NCBI GenBank assembly: GCA_023213395.1
Contig: CM041465.1
Location: forward strand, 40,679,741 to 40,743,740
Length of the DNA: 64,000 nucleotides
Origin: Cycas panzhihuaensis
Lineage: Eukaryota; Cycadophyta
Direction: 5' to 3'
The notes beneath the pieces were generated by a model. The model saw nothing but the letters and a program-made list of their open reading frames with translations, was not told the DNA's origin and did not search any database. The first letter of the stretch is position 1; each line of letters starts with the position of its first letter. The translations under genes were made by a program, and so were the position numbers. Of the stretch, positions 47,772 to 59,175 are shown piece after piece.

Positions 47772-49411
47772 ATGGCTCCCACAGAAGCTGAAAGAATCCA
47801 AGCACTTGAAACACAAGTCACTGATTTCCACACCAAGATGACACAGAATAAAGATGATTTGTCCAAAGACATTGCCAACCTTAGTAACAGTCTCACAAAT
47901 AGTGGCTAACAATCCCGTAGCACAAATGGTAAATGTCAATGCCAAGATCGCCAAACTTACAATAGTTATGGCTTTTTCATCAAACTCAACAGGCGGATCA
48001 CCTCCACCAACACTCCCCACAGGTGGACCATCTCCACAGGTACCCCCCTCGCATCCACCAAGGCAAAACCCATTGCATCACAAGATTAACATACCTACTT
48101 TTGATCCCAATCTCAACAAAGACTCGACCAGAACTTGGATCAACAAGCTTGAGTCATAATTTGCCCCCAACCTTATGGCCCCTAACGAGCAATTGACTTT
48201 TGCTTCCATTCACTTAGACGACAAAGCTCACCATTGGTTTTGTTGGTGCCAAAAAGAGAACCCTGTAAAACATGGGCCCCATTCTATAAAAACTTCTTCG
48301 AATAATATGATGATATGTGGAATCAGCCCTCGTTTAGGAAACTCACTCAGTTAAAGCACAAAACCACAGTTGAAATATACACAGAAATTTTTCAAGCACT
48401 CTAGAACAGAATTTCCTAGCAACTCAACTACAAAACGCTTATTGAAGTATACATTTCTGGACTAAAGGAGCGCATTCAAATGCTCCTGAAGACACTTCCC
48501 CTTCCACGTTTGCGAGACACCATTTCCATGGCCAAGGCAATAGAAGCTAAATTTGCAGTTGGACAACAATCCAACTTTCGACAAGATTCTAGTGGGTTCT
48601 AGCATCACCAATTTGCAAAGTAATAGCACCCACATCCACAAGAGATCGACCAAGAGCAACCTTCAACAACAATACATTCTTTCGAACCAATTCACATCCC
48701 TCCAAAAGAAGCCAACAAAAGTATGAAAGCTGCCCTTTGTATGAAATGCTCAGAGAAATGGACTCCCGATCACGACCAAGTGTGTAAAGCAAAAAGGATG
48801 ATTTGTACCTTGAAGATGATTTCAAATACGACTCTAACACTAACCATGAAAAGCCTGACCAGGATGCTGATGAAATCCCACCCCAAGACCCTTTCCCAGC
48901 ATTAGAGCTCGAGGCCTCATTGTCGGTCATTTCTTCTGTCTTGCCCAAAACCTCCCCATGTCAAAGGAACACTTAAACAAACACCTATTACTATCCTTGT
49001 CGACAATAGCACGATGCTAAACTTTATCAGTACATAATTGGCACAATGACTAATAAGCCTATACAATTCTTACAAACCACCATAGCCTTTGGATGCTCCT
49101 TGATCAACCAGCATTATCAAAGGAGCAAGCTAAGTGGCTCAATCACCTCTGGTGTTTGATTTCACCATAACATATAAAAAGGCGAAAGACAATGTTGTTA
49201 TTGGTGCCCTTTCCCACCTTCCCCCACCCTAAAATCACCCCTAAACCCACGATTCATGCAATCACCAAACCTAAACCTATGTGGCTCATAGACTTGGCAA
49301 TTGCCAACTAGGCCCAACCAGATTATGGCCAATGGTCATCAAAACACCTCACACAAAAGGACTACTCTCTTCACAATGATCTCCCATTATACAAAAATCA
49401 TATTTCTGTTC
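47772..49411 (+). pseudogene. Gag, protease and RNase H end of the chromodomain gypsy element
   Basis: ATG at 47772 (MAPTEAERIQALETQ, coiled-coil-like). After a frame change come 'INIPTFDPNLNKDSTRTWIN' (48090) and 'LDDKAHHWFCW', typical of Ty3 Gag. A Cys-rich 'CMKCSEKWTPDHDQVC' follows near 48735, then a degenerate protease (about 48990-49090). Directly afterwards, at about 49140-49215, comes 'YKKAKDNVVIGALSHLPPP', matching the C-terminal end of RNase H. The roughly 1.5-2 kb that should encode RT and most of RNase H are absent. 'YSLHNDLPLYKNHISVHP' (to 49411) leads into integrase, which continues at 59983 beyond the insertion. Confidence 0.85.
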
Positions 49412-49416
49412 ACCCT

Positions 49417-50249
49417 TGTTGACTCCGGTGTTCCCACTGCACTTGCGGGAACGATACACTTGTCAAGGTTACACAGGCTATAGTCTAGTTAAGATACGGT
49501 CAACATGGTTATTCACATACATTCCACAGATTATTCACAGAATTATATCACAATAGTACATAGCAGCACAGTAATCAACACATATTTAGCATTTCATCCT
49601 TATAAACACAGAGAATACACAGTTTTCCACGTAACTCTTCTTTCCATTAAGCAATAAGTTCAATTACACATAAGGTTGGAATGCATTCCTGTGCATTCCA
49701 AAGAAGATACACTCTTACATTACATGCGTACCCAGGTGGTACTTATCAATAAACACTGCTTCAATCGGCTGTCATACGTGCTGGCATCCGTACCATTGCA
49801 TACCCTGAATATTCGGCTCTCACCCTAACCGAATGGTCCTTGCGTACTTCCTTAAATGTGCCTCTTTGTACCTTTTGGCTGAAGGGTTACGACTGCCTGT
49901 CATAACTGTACCCCTTCAGTCAAGCGTACCTTTTCCTTAATCATTAGTTATCCCTTTAACTAATGTCTTCATCATGTCCGTACGTCCATACGTACGTCTG
50001 GCAACTCCCCAGGCTTCCACTGGTCCCGTACTGTCGTGCGTGCACGCTTGGTTTAGTTACATTCGGCTGGCATGCGTATCTGTGTTGCGTACCCGTTCCA
50101 GGTATGCACCTATCATACGTACCCAGAATGTTGGTTTTCCCACTGTTTCGCCTCATGCGTACCTTCGTATGGTCCGTACCTGCACATCTAGGGTTATCCA
50201 GCCTACCTCCGGTCTTCCAACAGCCATATGATCAATTTATGCCCCAACA
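49417..50249 (-). repeat. 3' LTR of the Athila-like gypsy element
   Basis: 833 bp. On the minus strand TGTTGGGGCATA to GTCAACA. Strongly similar to 59176-59977 and rich in GTAC-containing words. Preceded on the minus strand by the short purine run GGGATAGA. Confidence 0.94.
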
Positions 50250-50493
50250 TCTATCCCGGGTCAACAGTATGGGTTTGAGCATCCTTACTCAACAAAATTC
50301 CAAAAAGTTTTCAAAATTTTAGGGTATTCTTCCCCCTCTCTGTCTCAAGGTTGCTCTTGCTGCCTCTGTCCTGCTAGGATTTCTTCATTAATCTGTGTTA
50401 AGGTAGTAATGATAGCATCATTTTCCTTAATTTTATCTTGAAGGGCAGCTATCTTGGCTTTATACCCTTCCTCCATTTCTTGAATAAGCTGAA

Positions 50494-50781
50494 TTATAGG
50501 TCCTGATTATTTATTATGTGGTGTGGGAGGTGTTGAGGCTTCACCTGCTTCCATTGACGAAGGGAAGTCTTTCCATTCTTCCCAGGAGGCCTCTGCTTCT
50601 TCTTCCTCCTCCCCTGATTCCTCTTCACCTTTCTTCCATTTACCTCTTTTGTGGACAACTTGTTTTGTCCGATGTGGAATAAGTGTTCCTGGTGTTTTCT
50701 GCAACCAGGTGAGTACCTTATGCATTTGTTTTTGAACCCTTCTTTTTGCTTCCAGGTATTAACGAATCGGAATTCCGCCAT
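50494..50781 (-). other. Short acidic/basic tail frames after the 3' ORF
   Basis: Overlapping minus frames (50781-50494 and 50725-50507). The second has a Glu-rich run (KKGEEESGEEEEEAEASWEE). It may be the C-terminus of the upstream 3' ORF in a shifted frame. Low certainty. Confidence 0.3.
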
Positions 50782-51430
50782 GCTTGTTTAATGATAGGTT
50801 CCCGCGGAGAAATGGTGGTTCTTATTAGCTGTACTTCTGGACATTGATAAAACAAGATAGCCAATAATAAGGAGGGATGCCGAAAGGGATGTGTCCTGAT
50901 CTCCTTGAGTTGTTGCCTCATGTTTTCTGCCAAGAATTCGGACCAATTTAGTTTCTCTCCTTCCTGAATTTTTAATAACACTGGCATCATACCTCCCGGA
51001 ATGTATGTATACTTCCGTTTGGACAAAAATCGGGAATTTATAACTTTTGCTATCCATTGGAGTCTGATATCAATGATATCTACTACGAATTCCACGGACA
51101 TTATCTGGGTATTTGCTTGACATAATTCTCTTAACCACATTTCACGGTCAACCTCTGACCTCTTGGTACCCAGGGGAATTTTCCCTTCATTTGGGAGTTT
51201 TGTTATGGTGTGAATTATTTCTGCATCCATCTTGACCTTCCTGCTATCTTCCTTCAGTGCTAACAGGATCTGGTCCATGAGTTCTGGGTCATAATACATA
51301 GGATTGCAATAAATGTAGTCTCCCCATCCCCTTGTTTTACCACAGTGCGAAATTGAGTGGTAAAGCTTGCAATTCTGTAAGCTTTGGTATAAACGCTTCT
51401 TGGCATCCTGCTGTCCTCATTTTGGCTGTG
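50718..51430 (-). pseudogene. Extra ORF downstream of integrase, Athila-type transposon protein
   Basis: A clear open frame of 193 codons (51299-50718) whose frame is open upstream to about 51430 ('CGKTRGWGDYIYCNPMYYD'). It includes 'WIAKVINSRFLSKRKY', 'PGGMMPVLLKIQEGEKLNWS' and 'FLAENMRQQLKEIR'. The pattern of an 'INSR' box, a 'MPV..I..G...NW..FL.ENM' box and its place after integrase resemble the plant-transposon-protein ORF of Athila-like elements. Function is unknown; an env-like role has been discussed for such ORFs. The domain match is from memory of the pattern only. Confidence 0.6.
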
Positions 51431-51639
51431 GAATTCCAGAGATAGCTGAAAATAACCTAAGAGTGCAAATCGGAACCCTACGTGCATACCTTTTGGGTAT
51501 GCTTGCCGTTGTCTTGAAATTCTGTGCCGAGATGCGTACCGGAGTCACTTTTTCGTCTTGCAGGGTCATACAGTTGCTTGGCGGAAAATTCGGAGTCAAT
51601 TCTTCCGTCGTTTTCCGCTGCGTACTTCACGGGAATGCT

Positions 51640-52030
51640 CGCAGGTACGTAATGTTTTATCTTATTCACTATTTTGTCTTATACGTGCTTTTTGGTACGT
51701 ATAATGTTATTCGCTTCCACTGTGCGTACTCAATTGCGTACTTTTTAGGTACGTATAATGCAACTAGACACTTAGGCTTACTTTTCACTGTGCGTACCCG
51801 ACTACGTACTTTTCAGGTATGTACAATGTAATTGGGTAACTTAAATTTTCTTTTCACTGTGCGTACCTGACTGCGTACTTTTCAGGTACGTATAATATAA
51901 TTGGGTAACTTAAACTTTCTTTTCACTGTGCATACCTGACTGCGTATTTTTCAGGTATGTATAATGTAATTTTGATTCACTTTTGAGCTATGCGTCTTGA
52001 CTGTATTTCCACGATTATAGTGTAATTTTG
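51640..52030. repeat. 69-bp tandem repeat with GTAC palindromes
   Basis: Clear units start at 51782, 51851 and 51920 ('ttttcactgtgcgtacc'), period exactly 69 bp; more diverged units lie before (about 51650 and 51715) and after. Each unit carries two GTAC/ATAC boxes such as 'gcgtactttt' and 'caggtacgtataat'. It lies between integrase and the 3' ORF of the Athila-like element and shares these words with its LTR. Confidence 0.85.
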
Positions 52031-52329
52031 AAATTTGATCACTTTTTAAGCGTGCAGTACTGGTAACATACCTTTTTGGTACGTATAATGTATTTTGCTT
52101 GTATGCTTTTGAATTTTCCTCTGAATTTTTCAGTTTATGATGCTATTACTTATGTATGTGATGAGTTACGGTTGTTTTTTTTTTTCCATTTTTTTTTTCT
52201 CTTTTTCCGTATCCATACCGAACTGGATCATGTTTCAGTATCAAGGCAATTCATTTTGCCTCAACTTCATGCAACACAATATAGTACAACCAGCTGATCC
52301 GGCTGGTAAAGCTGATCTATTCAATGTAT

Positions 52330-54940
52330 GGTTTCAGTCTGCTACCATTCACTTGAGTTGGTAGCAGTGGTCCATCTATTTCCCGAAGTTGCACCGATCC
52401 GTTCTCGAAGACTTTTTCTGCGATGTACGGTCCCAACCACCGCATCTTGAGTTTGTCGGGGTGCATTTTGAACTTGCTGTCATAAAGCAACACTTGATCA
52501 CCTTCTTTGAACTGAGGTTTACGTAAATGTCGGTCGTGCCATGCTTTTTGTCATTGCTTTTCTACATTTTGCAACCATTTTGCCATATGTCACTTCTCTT
52601 CTAATCGCACTAATTCTTCCAATCGTTGTCGTAAGGACTGGAAGTTGTCTAATCAACATTGCATAGCAACTCGTAGACTTGGTATCTCAAATTCCGTCGG
52701 AAGAATGGCTTCATCTTTGTAGACAAAATTTGGAATGGAGTTTGTCCAGTTGATCTTTTATACGTCGTTCGGAACGCCCATAGCACGGATAGCAATTTCT
52801 CGGCCCAATCAGATCTGCCGACGTCGCATATCTTCCTTAAGCAATTCTCGATTATCTTATTCAAACTTTCCGCTTGGCCATTTGCTGTCGGATAATAGGG
52901 AGTAGATTTCCGATGACTTATCATGAAGGCTGATGTCAATGTCTCTATAGTTTGATTCAGAAAGTGGGCACCTTGGTCGCTCACAATTTCCAAGGGGCAT
53001 CCAAATCGTGTAATAACCACCTCGTACAGAAATCGAGTTGTACTTTCTGCATCGGCTTTTCGTAATGCTCTTGCCTCTACCCACTTCGTCATATAGTCAG
53101 TTGCCACCAAAATATATCGGGCTTTCGATCGTGCTTTGGTTTAATTGGCCCCCAGTCGAGTCCCCATTTCTCGAATGGTGCTAGAGGTAAAATGGGATGT
53201 AGGGGTTGGAAATCCTGTCGATTAGGTTTCCCAACTCGCTGGTAATAGTTGCAAGCTTGGATCCACTTCCTGACATCCTCGAACATGGATGGCCACCAGA
53301 ATCCGGACATCAAAATTTTCCGCCATGTGGCTAATTTGCCCATGTGTCCACCTGCTACTCCTTCATGTGCTTGTGACATGATTTGGTTGATCTCGTGTGG
53401 TCGAACACAACGTCGTAACACTTCGTCTAGTCCCAATTTGTATAATTCCCCATTGATTAGTTGATATTGTTCTGCGTTTCTGATAAAATTCCTTTTTCCC
53501 GTACGATCTAATTCTGCTGACACTTCTCCAGTCGCTAAGTATTCTGGTATTCCCTCATACCAGTCAGTTGGGACCGCCTCCACACTGAATAGTGTTGCGT
53601 CTGGAAAGTCGTCTGACACTCCCATGGCTTTTTCGCCGTTTGTGATTCTTGACAACTGATCAGGGATGATATTGGCTTTTCCGAGTTTCACAATGATCTT
53701 AAAAGAAAATTCTTGGAACAACATCAACCACCTGCTGATTCGCCCTCGCATGATCGGTTTGTTTACCAAATACATCAACGCTTGGTGATCGACGAAGAAC
53801 AAAAATGGATTTGACAATAGATAGTGTCGAAATTTCTGCAACGCATATACCATGCCGAGTGCTTCCCTCTCTGTCGTCGTGTAATTCTGCTCGGCCTTTG
53901 TAAGTTTCTGACTGGCGAAATATATCGGGTGATTCGTCTTGTCGTCACTAGGTTGTGCCAATACGCATCCAATAGCATATTGTGACGCATCCACATGTAC
54001 ATGGAAGGTCTTCTTCCAATCAGGAAATCGCAGTATAGGTGTTGCTATGATAGCTTGTTTCAGTGCTTCAAATGCTTGTTGTTGTTCCTCCATCCATTCC
54101 CATTCAAAGCTCTTTTTCAATAATTCCTCTAGGGGTCCTGATATGTATGCATATCCCCTAATGAACTTTTTGTAGTATCCCGTCAACCCCAAAAAACCTT
54201 TCAGTTGTTTCCTCGTAAGTAGCATAGGGAAGTGCAGAGTTGCAGATACCTTGGCTGGATCATCGACAATCCTTCCTGTCGACTATGTGCCCCAACAGGT
54301 TTCTGAAGGGTACCAGGAAGGTACATTTTTCTGGGTTCAGGCACAACTTGTTTTCACGGCATGTTTGTAACATTTCCCTCAAGTTCTCCATGTGATCCTT
54401 CATTAATCCATACAATATCCAATCGTCTAGGAATACCGCAACTTTTTCTCTGATAAATTTCCGAAATATGTTGATTACAATTCGTTGGAATGTAGCCGGT
54501 GCATTCGTAAGACCGAATGGCATCACTTTATATGCATACGTTCCCCATTCTGTCACGAATGTGGTTTTCGCTTGATCTTCTGGGGCAATCTGCACTTGAT
54601 TGTACCCGCTGAATCCATCGGTGAAGGAGTATATTTCATTTCCTCCTACTACTTTCAGAATATCTTCTGTAAAAGGTAACGGAAAGGGATCCTTCTTTGT
54701 TACATCGTTTAGTTGTCTGTAATCCACATAGACACGGATTTTCCCATTCTTTTTGGGAACTACCACTATAGGGCTCACCCAGTCACTGTAGTCGATTTCG
54801 TGAATATATCCTGCTTCCAACATTTTGTCTAGTTCGGCTTTCACTTTTGCCTTATATTTGGGATTCATCCGGTATGGCCTCTATTTTACTGGTTTCGCAT
54901 CTTCCACCAAATCGATATGATGCATTCCTATTTCCAGAGG
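52330..54940 (-). pseudogene. RT, RNase H and integrase of the Athila-like gypsy element
   Basis: RT (54868-54260): 'LDKMLEAGYIHEIDYSDW', 'PIVVVPKKNGKIRVYVDYRQ', 'VMPFGLTNAPATFQRI' and the catalytic box 'VAVFLDDW'. RNase H (within 54225-53089): 'FHVHVDASQYAIGCVLAQ', 'TTTEREALGMVYALQKFRHY', 'NIIPDQLSRI'. Integrase: zinc-binding part 'GGHMGKLATWRKI...FWWPSM', then the core (53110-52649) with 'VATDYMTKWVEA', 'IVSDQGAHFLN' and 'YYPTANGQAESLNK'. A C-terminal 'GDQVLLYDSKF' region follows down to about 52340. Breaks: TAG near 54886, frame changes near 54245 and 53100. Catalytic residues of RT and integrase are still readable. Confidence 0.94.
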
Positions 54941-55006
54941 AATGCCATTGAGGTCCTTGTATGACCATGCAAATACGTCGCGGAATTCTTCAAACAACTG
55001 CTGGCT

Positions 55007-55870
55007 TCACACGCTCTTGTCGATGATCCCAATAATTTCCAATTCGTATGAGTTTGGCACTTTGTCTTGGTCTGACATTGATCTCGATGGTTTTAACTTA
55101 GTTACTCCAACATCTTCCTTATTTCCGGTTTTGTGTCCCGGAGTATCATCTAACTTCCTTTCTCCAATATTAAGTTCTGTGAATTCTGCAGGGTAATTCA
55201 TAATTTCTTCTTCCTTGCCATGTATTGGTTCTTCCTCCTCTTGGTTTGTCAGTTCTTGCTCTAGTTTTATACTCATTAATCTAATATGCTTTAAGATTCT
55301 ATCTATTTTCTTGTTTTCTGAGGTATGCCTAAAGGTTTTTATAAAGGATTTCTTCAAGCTTCCCCAAGTCACATCTAAACTTTGTTCCTTTCCGAGGAAC
55401 CAGTCCTTGGCTACTCTTCCCAGGGTATGGTAGAAGTAGTTAGGCCAATTTTGTTTGGGTATACTTAAGGATATCCATTTTTGTTTACATTTTTGTATAT
55501 GCTCCTTAAGGTTTTGACCTACATAGAATAATGGGGTGTCTAATTGTTTTGGATGATCAAATCGGATTGGAAACATCGTTTGTAACTCTTTCCAATTTTT
55601 AAGAATAGTTTGGTGGGCTAGGTACCAATACCAAGCCTTTCCCCGTAAGGTCAATACTAGGTCTTGTTGCCATTGGGTTTTATCCCAATTCCCGTGTTCT
55701 ATCCAGTATTCAACACAATGAGTTCGGTGGGTAGTCCCATATAACTGCTCTCCGTAGAATGGCTTAACATGCTTCCCAATGTAAATTTCGTGATTTATTT
55801 CTTCTGGGATAATAACTCTACTGTCTAGACCAGAGTCTCTAGAAGTATTTACCAGTGATTCTCCTTCCAT
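55007..55870 (-). pseudogene. Second Gag-like domain between protease and RT
   Basis: 287 codons, ATG at 55870, but the same frame is open further upstream to the poly-C run. It contains 'EYWIEHGNWDKTQWQQDLVL', 'LRGKAWYWYLAHQ', 'LKNWKELQTMFPIRFDHPKQ' and a second pass 'TWGSLKKSFIKTFRH'. The Trp-x-x-Leu...Phe...Phe pattern and 'LRG.A..WY' are those of Ty3 Gag (retrotrans_gag). The true Gag is encoded separately at 57803-59035, so this element seems to carry two. An acidic tail follows, then a TGA (55007-55009) and the RT region in the same frame. Its role is not known. Confidence 0.65.
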
Positions 55871-55961
55871 TTTCCTGGTTTTGGCACCAATCGTTGGAAG
55901 GGATCGGTTACTGGGTGGGTATACTTCTAAGGAAGAGGAGGAAGGAATATTACTTCCTTCC

Positions 55962-57802
55962 TCAGGTTGTAATAAGAGGGGGGGGGGGTAGGGAATCTAC
56001 CTCAGGACCCACGCCTGATGTAGAAGGGAGGTCGGGGTTACTATTAGCTACTACAAAACTATGAAAAATATTAGGTATGCTAGGGGGTTGTTGGTCTAGT
56101 TGGCTGTTATCTCTTAAACTATCATTAGTCATTATATACTCAAAAGAATCTAAATTATCATTAATGTCTTTAGTTACACATTTGGATAATAAATTATATC
56201 TATGAGAAGAGGAGTTTACTTCATAGGCATCCTGCAGCCAATAATCCACGAATCTCATTCTGTTTTCGTTGTCCGAAGAGTTGTATATTTCTTCAAAATA
56301 GGTCGGTTCTTTTTCTTGGTAATTGGTCGATGTCGTGGGCTCTTCCGCAGTATGATAGAGGTTTTCTTCCTCGAGGGAAGAGGATGTTGTTTCGCTTGTG
56401 ACAGTCGTGCTGGATCCCTCGTCCGGTATCCTTTCGATGGAATTCCTTCCCAGCATCGGTAATACTACTTTGTTCCCATTATCCGATAAGGTGAAGGTCA
56501 CATTTTTCCAATTTTGGAGGCATTGGGTCTTATATAGCCACGGCCTCCCCAATAGTGTTGGGTAGGGTGTTGCCCCTTTTTCTGTTTCCACGATTGTGAA
56601 ATCAATTTTTACCACAATCCCTGCCACATCCACCTTGATGTCGGCTAATCTTCCCATAGGTCGCACTAATAATTCGTTGGCCAATTTCAACAAATATGTT
56701 GTTGCTTCCAACTTTGGGCTTCCCAGTTTTTGCCATGTCGAAGCTAGTAATACGTTGACGGTCGCGCCTCCATCAACAATCACTTTTGGGAATGTTTCTC
56801 CCAGTACCATCATTGTTATCATAGGATCCATATCGAATGATGGCATTATTTTCTTTAAACTCTTTGTAATTCCGCGTTGTAGTACTCCTCCTTTAATCCA
56901 ATCAATGACTTGGCATAGGGGGATGGTCAATTGTAGCTGTTTCACCAAATTCTCCATCAACAACAGCATTCTCAGAATGTCTTCCACTGGTAATCCTTTA
57001 AATAGTTCTTCTATTTGCACCATCTGAGGCTGCACCTTTGGCTCTTCTAGCATGTTCTCTTTTTCTTTTTGCTTATTTTTCTGTACGTATACGTATTTGG
57101 TTTCTAGTTTTCCCATTGGTAATGTATTTTCTTCCTGAGCTAAGCCATCCAATACTTGTTTTGCTTGTTTAAACCGATCCATTTTTGTTTGTGGATCCGG
57201 ATATCCTTCGTTTTGTTTCTCTTTCTGTTTATTCTGGAGTTTTATGTTTTTAGTTTCTGGTATAATCATCATTAGGTTGGTGGCTTTGGCCTTTCCTTTA
57301 CAATCCTCTGTCTTATGCTTACTTGGGCCGCAGTTGTTACATACGAACGGTTTACATCAGATTCCCGTTTAGTTGGGCATTCAGACTTCCAATGCCCAAA
57401 TTGCAAACAGATGAGGCATCTACCCATTGGTGGTTTCTTTCTCGAGGGCTCTTGTGTACCCCTCGTTGTGTAAACATTTCGAGGTGGGTTGCCTCCCCTT
57501 CCCCTACCTTGTCCTCTGTAGGCTTTCCCTCTGGGATTGTAGAAACAATCTTTAGTCATATACGTATCAACATCGCATATGTGGCACCATTTGTCCTGTT
57601 GGTGCAACGCACTATTTTTTGGATTCAGTTCGCATTCTTTAGTTGTATGTGAATTCTCTTCACAGATATGGCACCATTTGGTTACCCTCCCGGCATGGTC
57701 TTTCTTTTTCGTCGTTTCTTCTTCTCTACTATTTCTGATTTTTAGCTTGGCCACTTCCTTTCTTAAGGCTTCCAATTCTGATTCCTCTTCTGCTACTCCC
57801 AC
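55962..57802 (-). pseudogene. Zinc-knuckle end of Gag, stop-start overlap, and protease
   Basis: 57802-57272: an N-terminal coiled-coil-like stretch (ESELEALRKEVAKLKIRNS), then knuckles CHICEENSHTTKEC, CHICDVDTYMTKDC (His replaced by Tyr) and CLICLQFGHWKSEC for RNA binding. The frame ends at TAA (57274-57272), whose last A is the A of the next ATG (57272-57270): a TAATG overlap. The following frame to 55962 (436 codons) carries the aspartic protease: 'FPKVIVDGGATVNVLLAS' (DGGA where DSGA or DTGA is common) and 'TPYPTLLGRPWLYKTQC', then a long acidic Ser/Thr-rich linker. It ends just after a run of 12 C. Confidence 0.9.
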
Positions 57803-59035
57803 CTAGCAGAAGGGTTGATTATACTGGTTTTGCCTGAGTTCCCTAATCTCCTCTTGCAATCTTAATAATAGGGAGTCATGTCCTCCTGCCTGTGCATCCA
57901 TCTCCATTTCAAAATCCAATGCTAAATCTTGGGCATTTTTAAATGATTTTAACGGATGGGCATGCATCATGGCTCTCAGTTTTTCATTCAATCTTCTCAC
58001 AAAATAGTTCTTCATGTTGTGGTCAGTTACCGTTTCATTAATCATACTAGCCGCGATGATTTTCATTCTGCTGATATAAGTTAGCACTTATTCTCCCAGC
58101 CTTTGTTTAATTTCCCTCAAGGCGATTTCCACTGCTTCGTTACTACGGAACTTCTGAAATCTTTCTTCGAAGGATTTCTTGATCTTTGCCCATTAATCAT
58201 TCTTGTTTATTTCTTTGTACCATGCCAATGGTACTCCCCTCAATGTACAGGCGAATCTGGCTTTTATCTCATCCTCGTCTGTAATCTTTTTCACATCAAT
58301 CAGATTCTGAAAGAGGTATACGTGTTCGACTGCGTCTGAAGTGTCGTTGAAGATCAACTTTCCAAAATCTCTGTAATCATCCATCTTAGGGGATTGCAAC
58401 GGTGTCCCACCTGGTGGCGATTCTTCCCTTTTCTCCTCTTTTGGGGATGCACTTGGAGTGCCCATCAGATTATCCTTCCCAAATAACGGATTCTTAAATG
58501 GGGTTTTAATATGTATAGGTTCTACTACACCTGGCACTTGCATGGTTAAATTGTCACCGTAATATATGCTTGATCGGATCCCCATCGATGAATCCTCAAA
58601 AAACTGTCTTGTGAGCTTATTTTCCCAATATGCCAAGGGACCTTCCTCCGCCTTCTTCTCGCTATCACTTAGGTCCTTCGGACTGTCCTCCACAGGTATA
58701 CTTCCCTCTTTTAAGGTTTGTTTATGTTTCTTATTCACCTTTGATTTTTCTTCATATTCTGGGCTAAACAAGTCATCTTTGATTGAGGCTGGTGTTAATA
58801 CCATACGTTTGCCATTAGTTCCCTCTTCCTGTTCTTGAGGTGTCTCGGCTCCACTTGCCTCAGATTCTTCAACGGACTGTCCCTTAGTCTCGTTGTTCTG
58901 CGAGCTTAATCTCCTTGCCCTTCTCAGTTTTGATTCCTTCGACCATCGTAATGCCCTTTGTCTGCTTGTTTCCTTTTCTTTGGGTGAAGTATCCTTTTGT
59001 GGCTCTTCCGCCTTTGAAGGCCTCTTAGGTGGCAT
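57803..59035 (-). pseudogene. Gag of the Athila-like gypsy element
   Basis: ATG at 59035 (MPPKRPSKAEEPQKD), about 120 bp after the PBS. A highly charged N-terminus precedes the Gag core: 'DTSDAVEHVYLFQNLIDVKK', 'ARFACTLRGVPLAWYKEIN', then after a TAA (58195-58193) 'WAKIKKSF'. After another TAA near 58088 come 'LTYISRMKIIAASMIN' and 'YFVRRLNEKLRAMMHAHPLK'. A TAG at 57805-57803 separates it from the zinc-knuckle part, all in one frame. It would form the particle shell. Three stops disable it. Confidence 0.9.
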
Positions 59036-59160
59036 TGGAAGGTCCCCTGGCTACCAGTGGCTTAGTTACAGCCTGCCATCACGACGGCAGCCAGCGTCCT
59101 CTGCCCTTTACACATTCCTCTTTTTGAGACTCCTCGGCCCTGTCCCTCCTCAATGGACGT

Positions 59161-59175
59161 AGGCAACGGAACCAA
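59161..59175 (-). promoter_or_regulatory. Primer-binding site of the Athila-like gypsy element
   Basis: On the minus strand TTGGTTCCGTTGCCT follows the LTR end CAACA directly. It resembles the tRNA-Asp type PBS of plant gypsy elements (TGGCGCCGTTGCC) with two changes. Confidence 0.75.

Noticed and set aside
39391-52030. Same 69-bp period in two tandem repeats (39391 and 51782) considered as one family
   Set aside because: The unit sequences are unrelated; the equal period seems to be coincidence.
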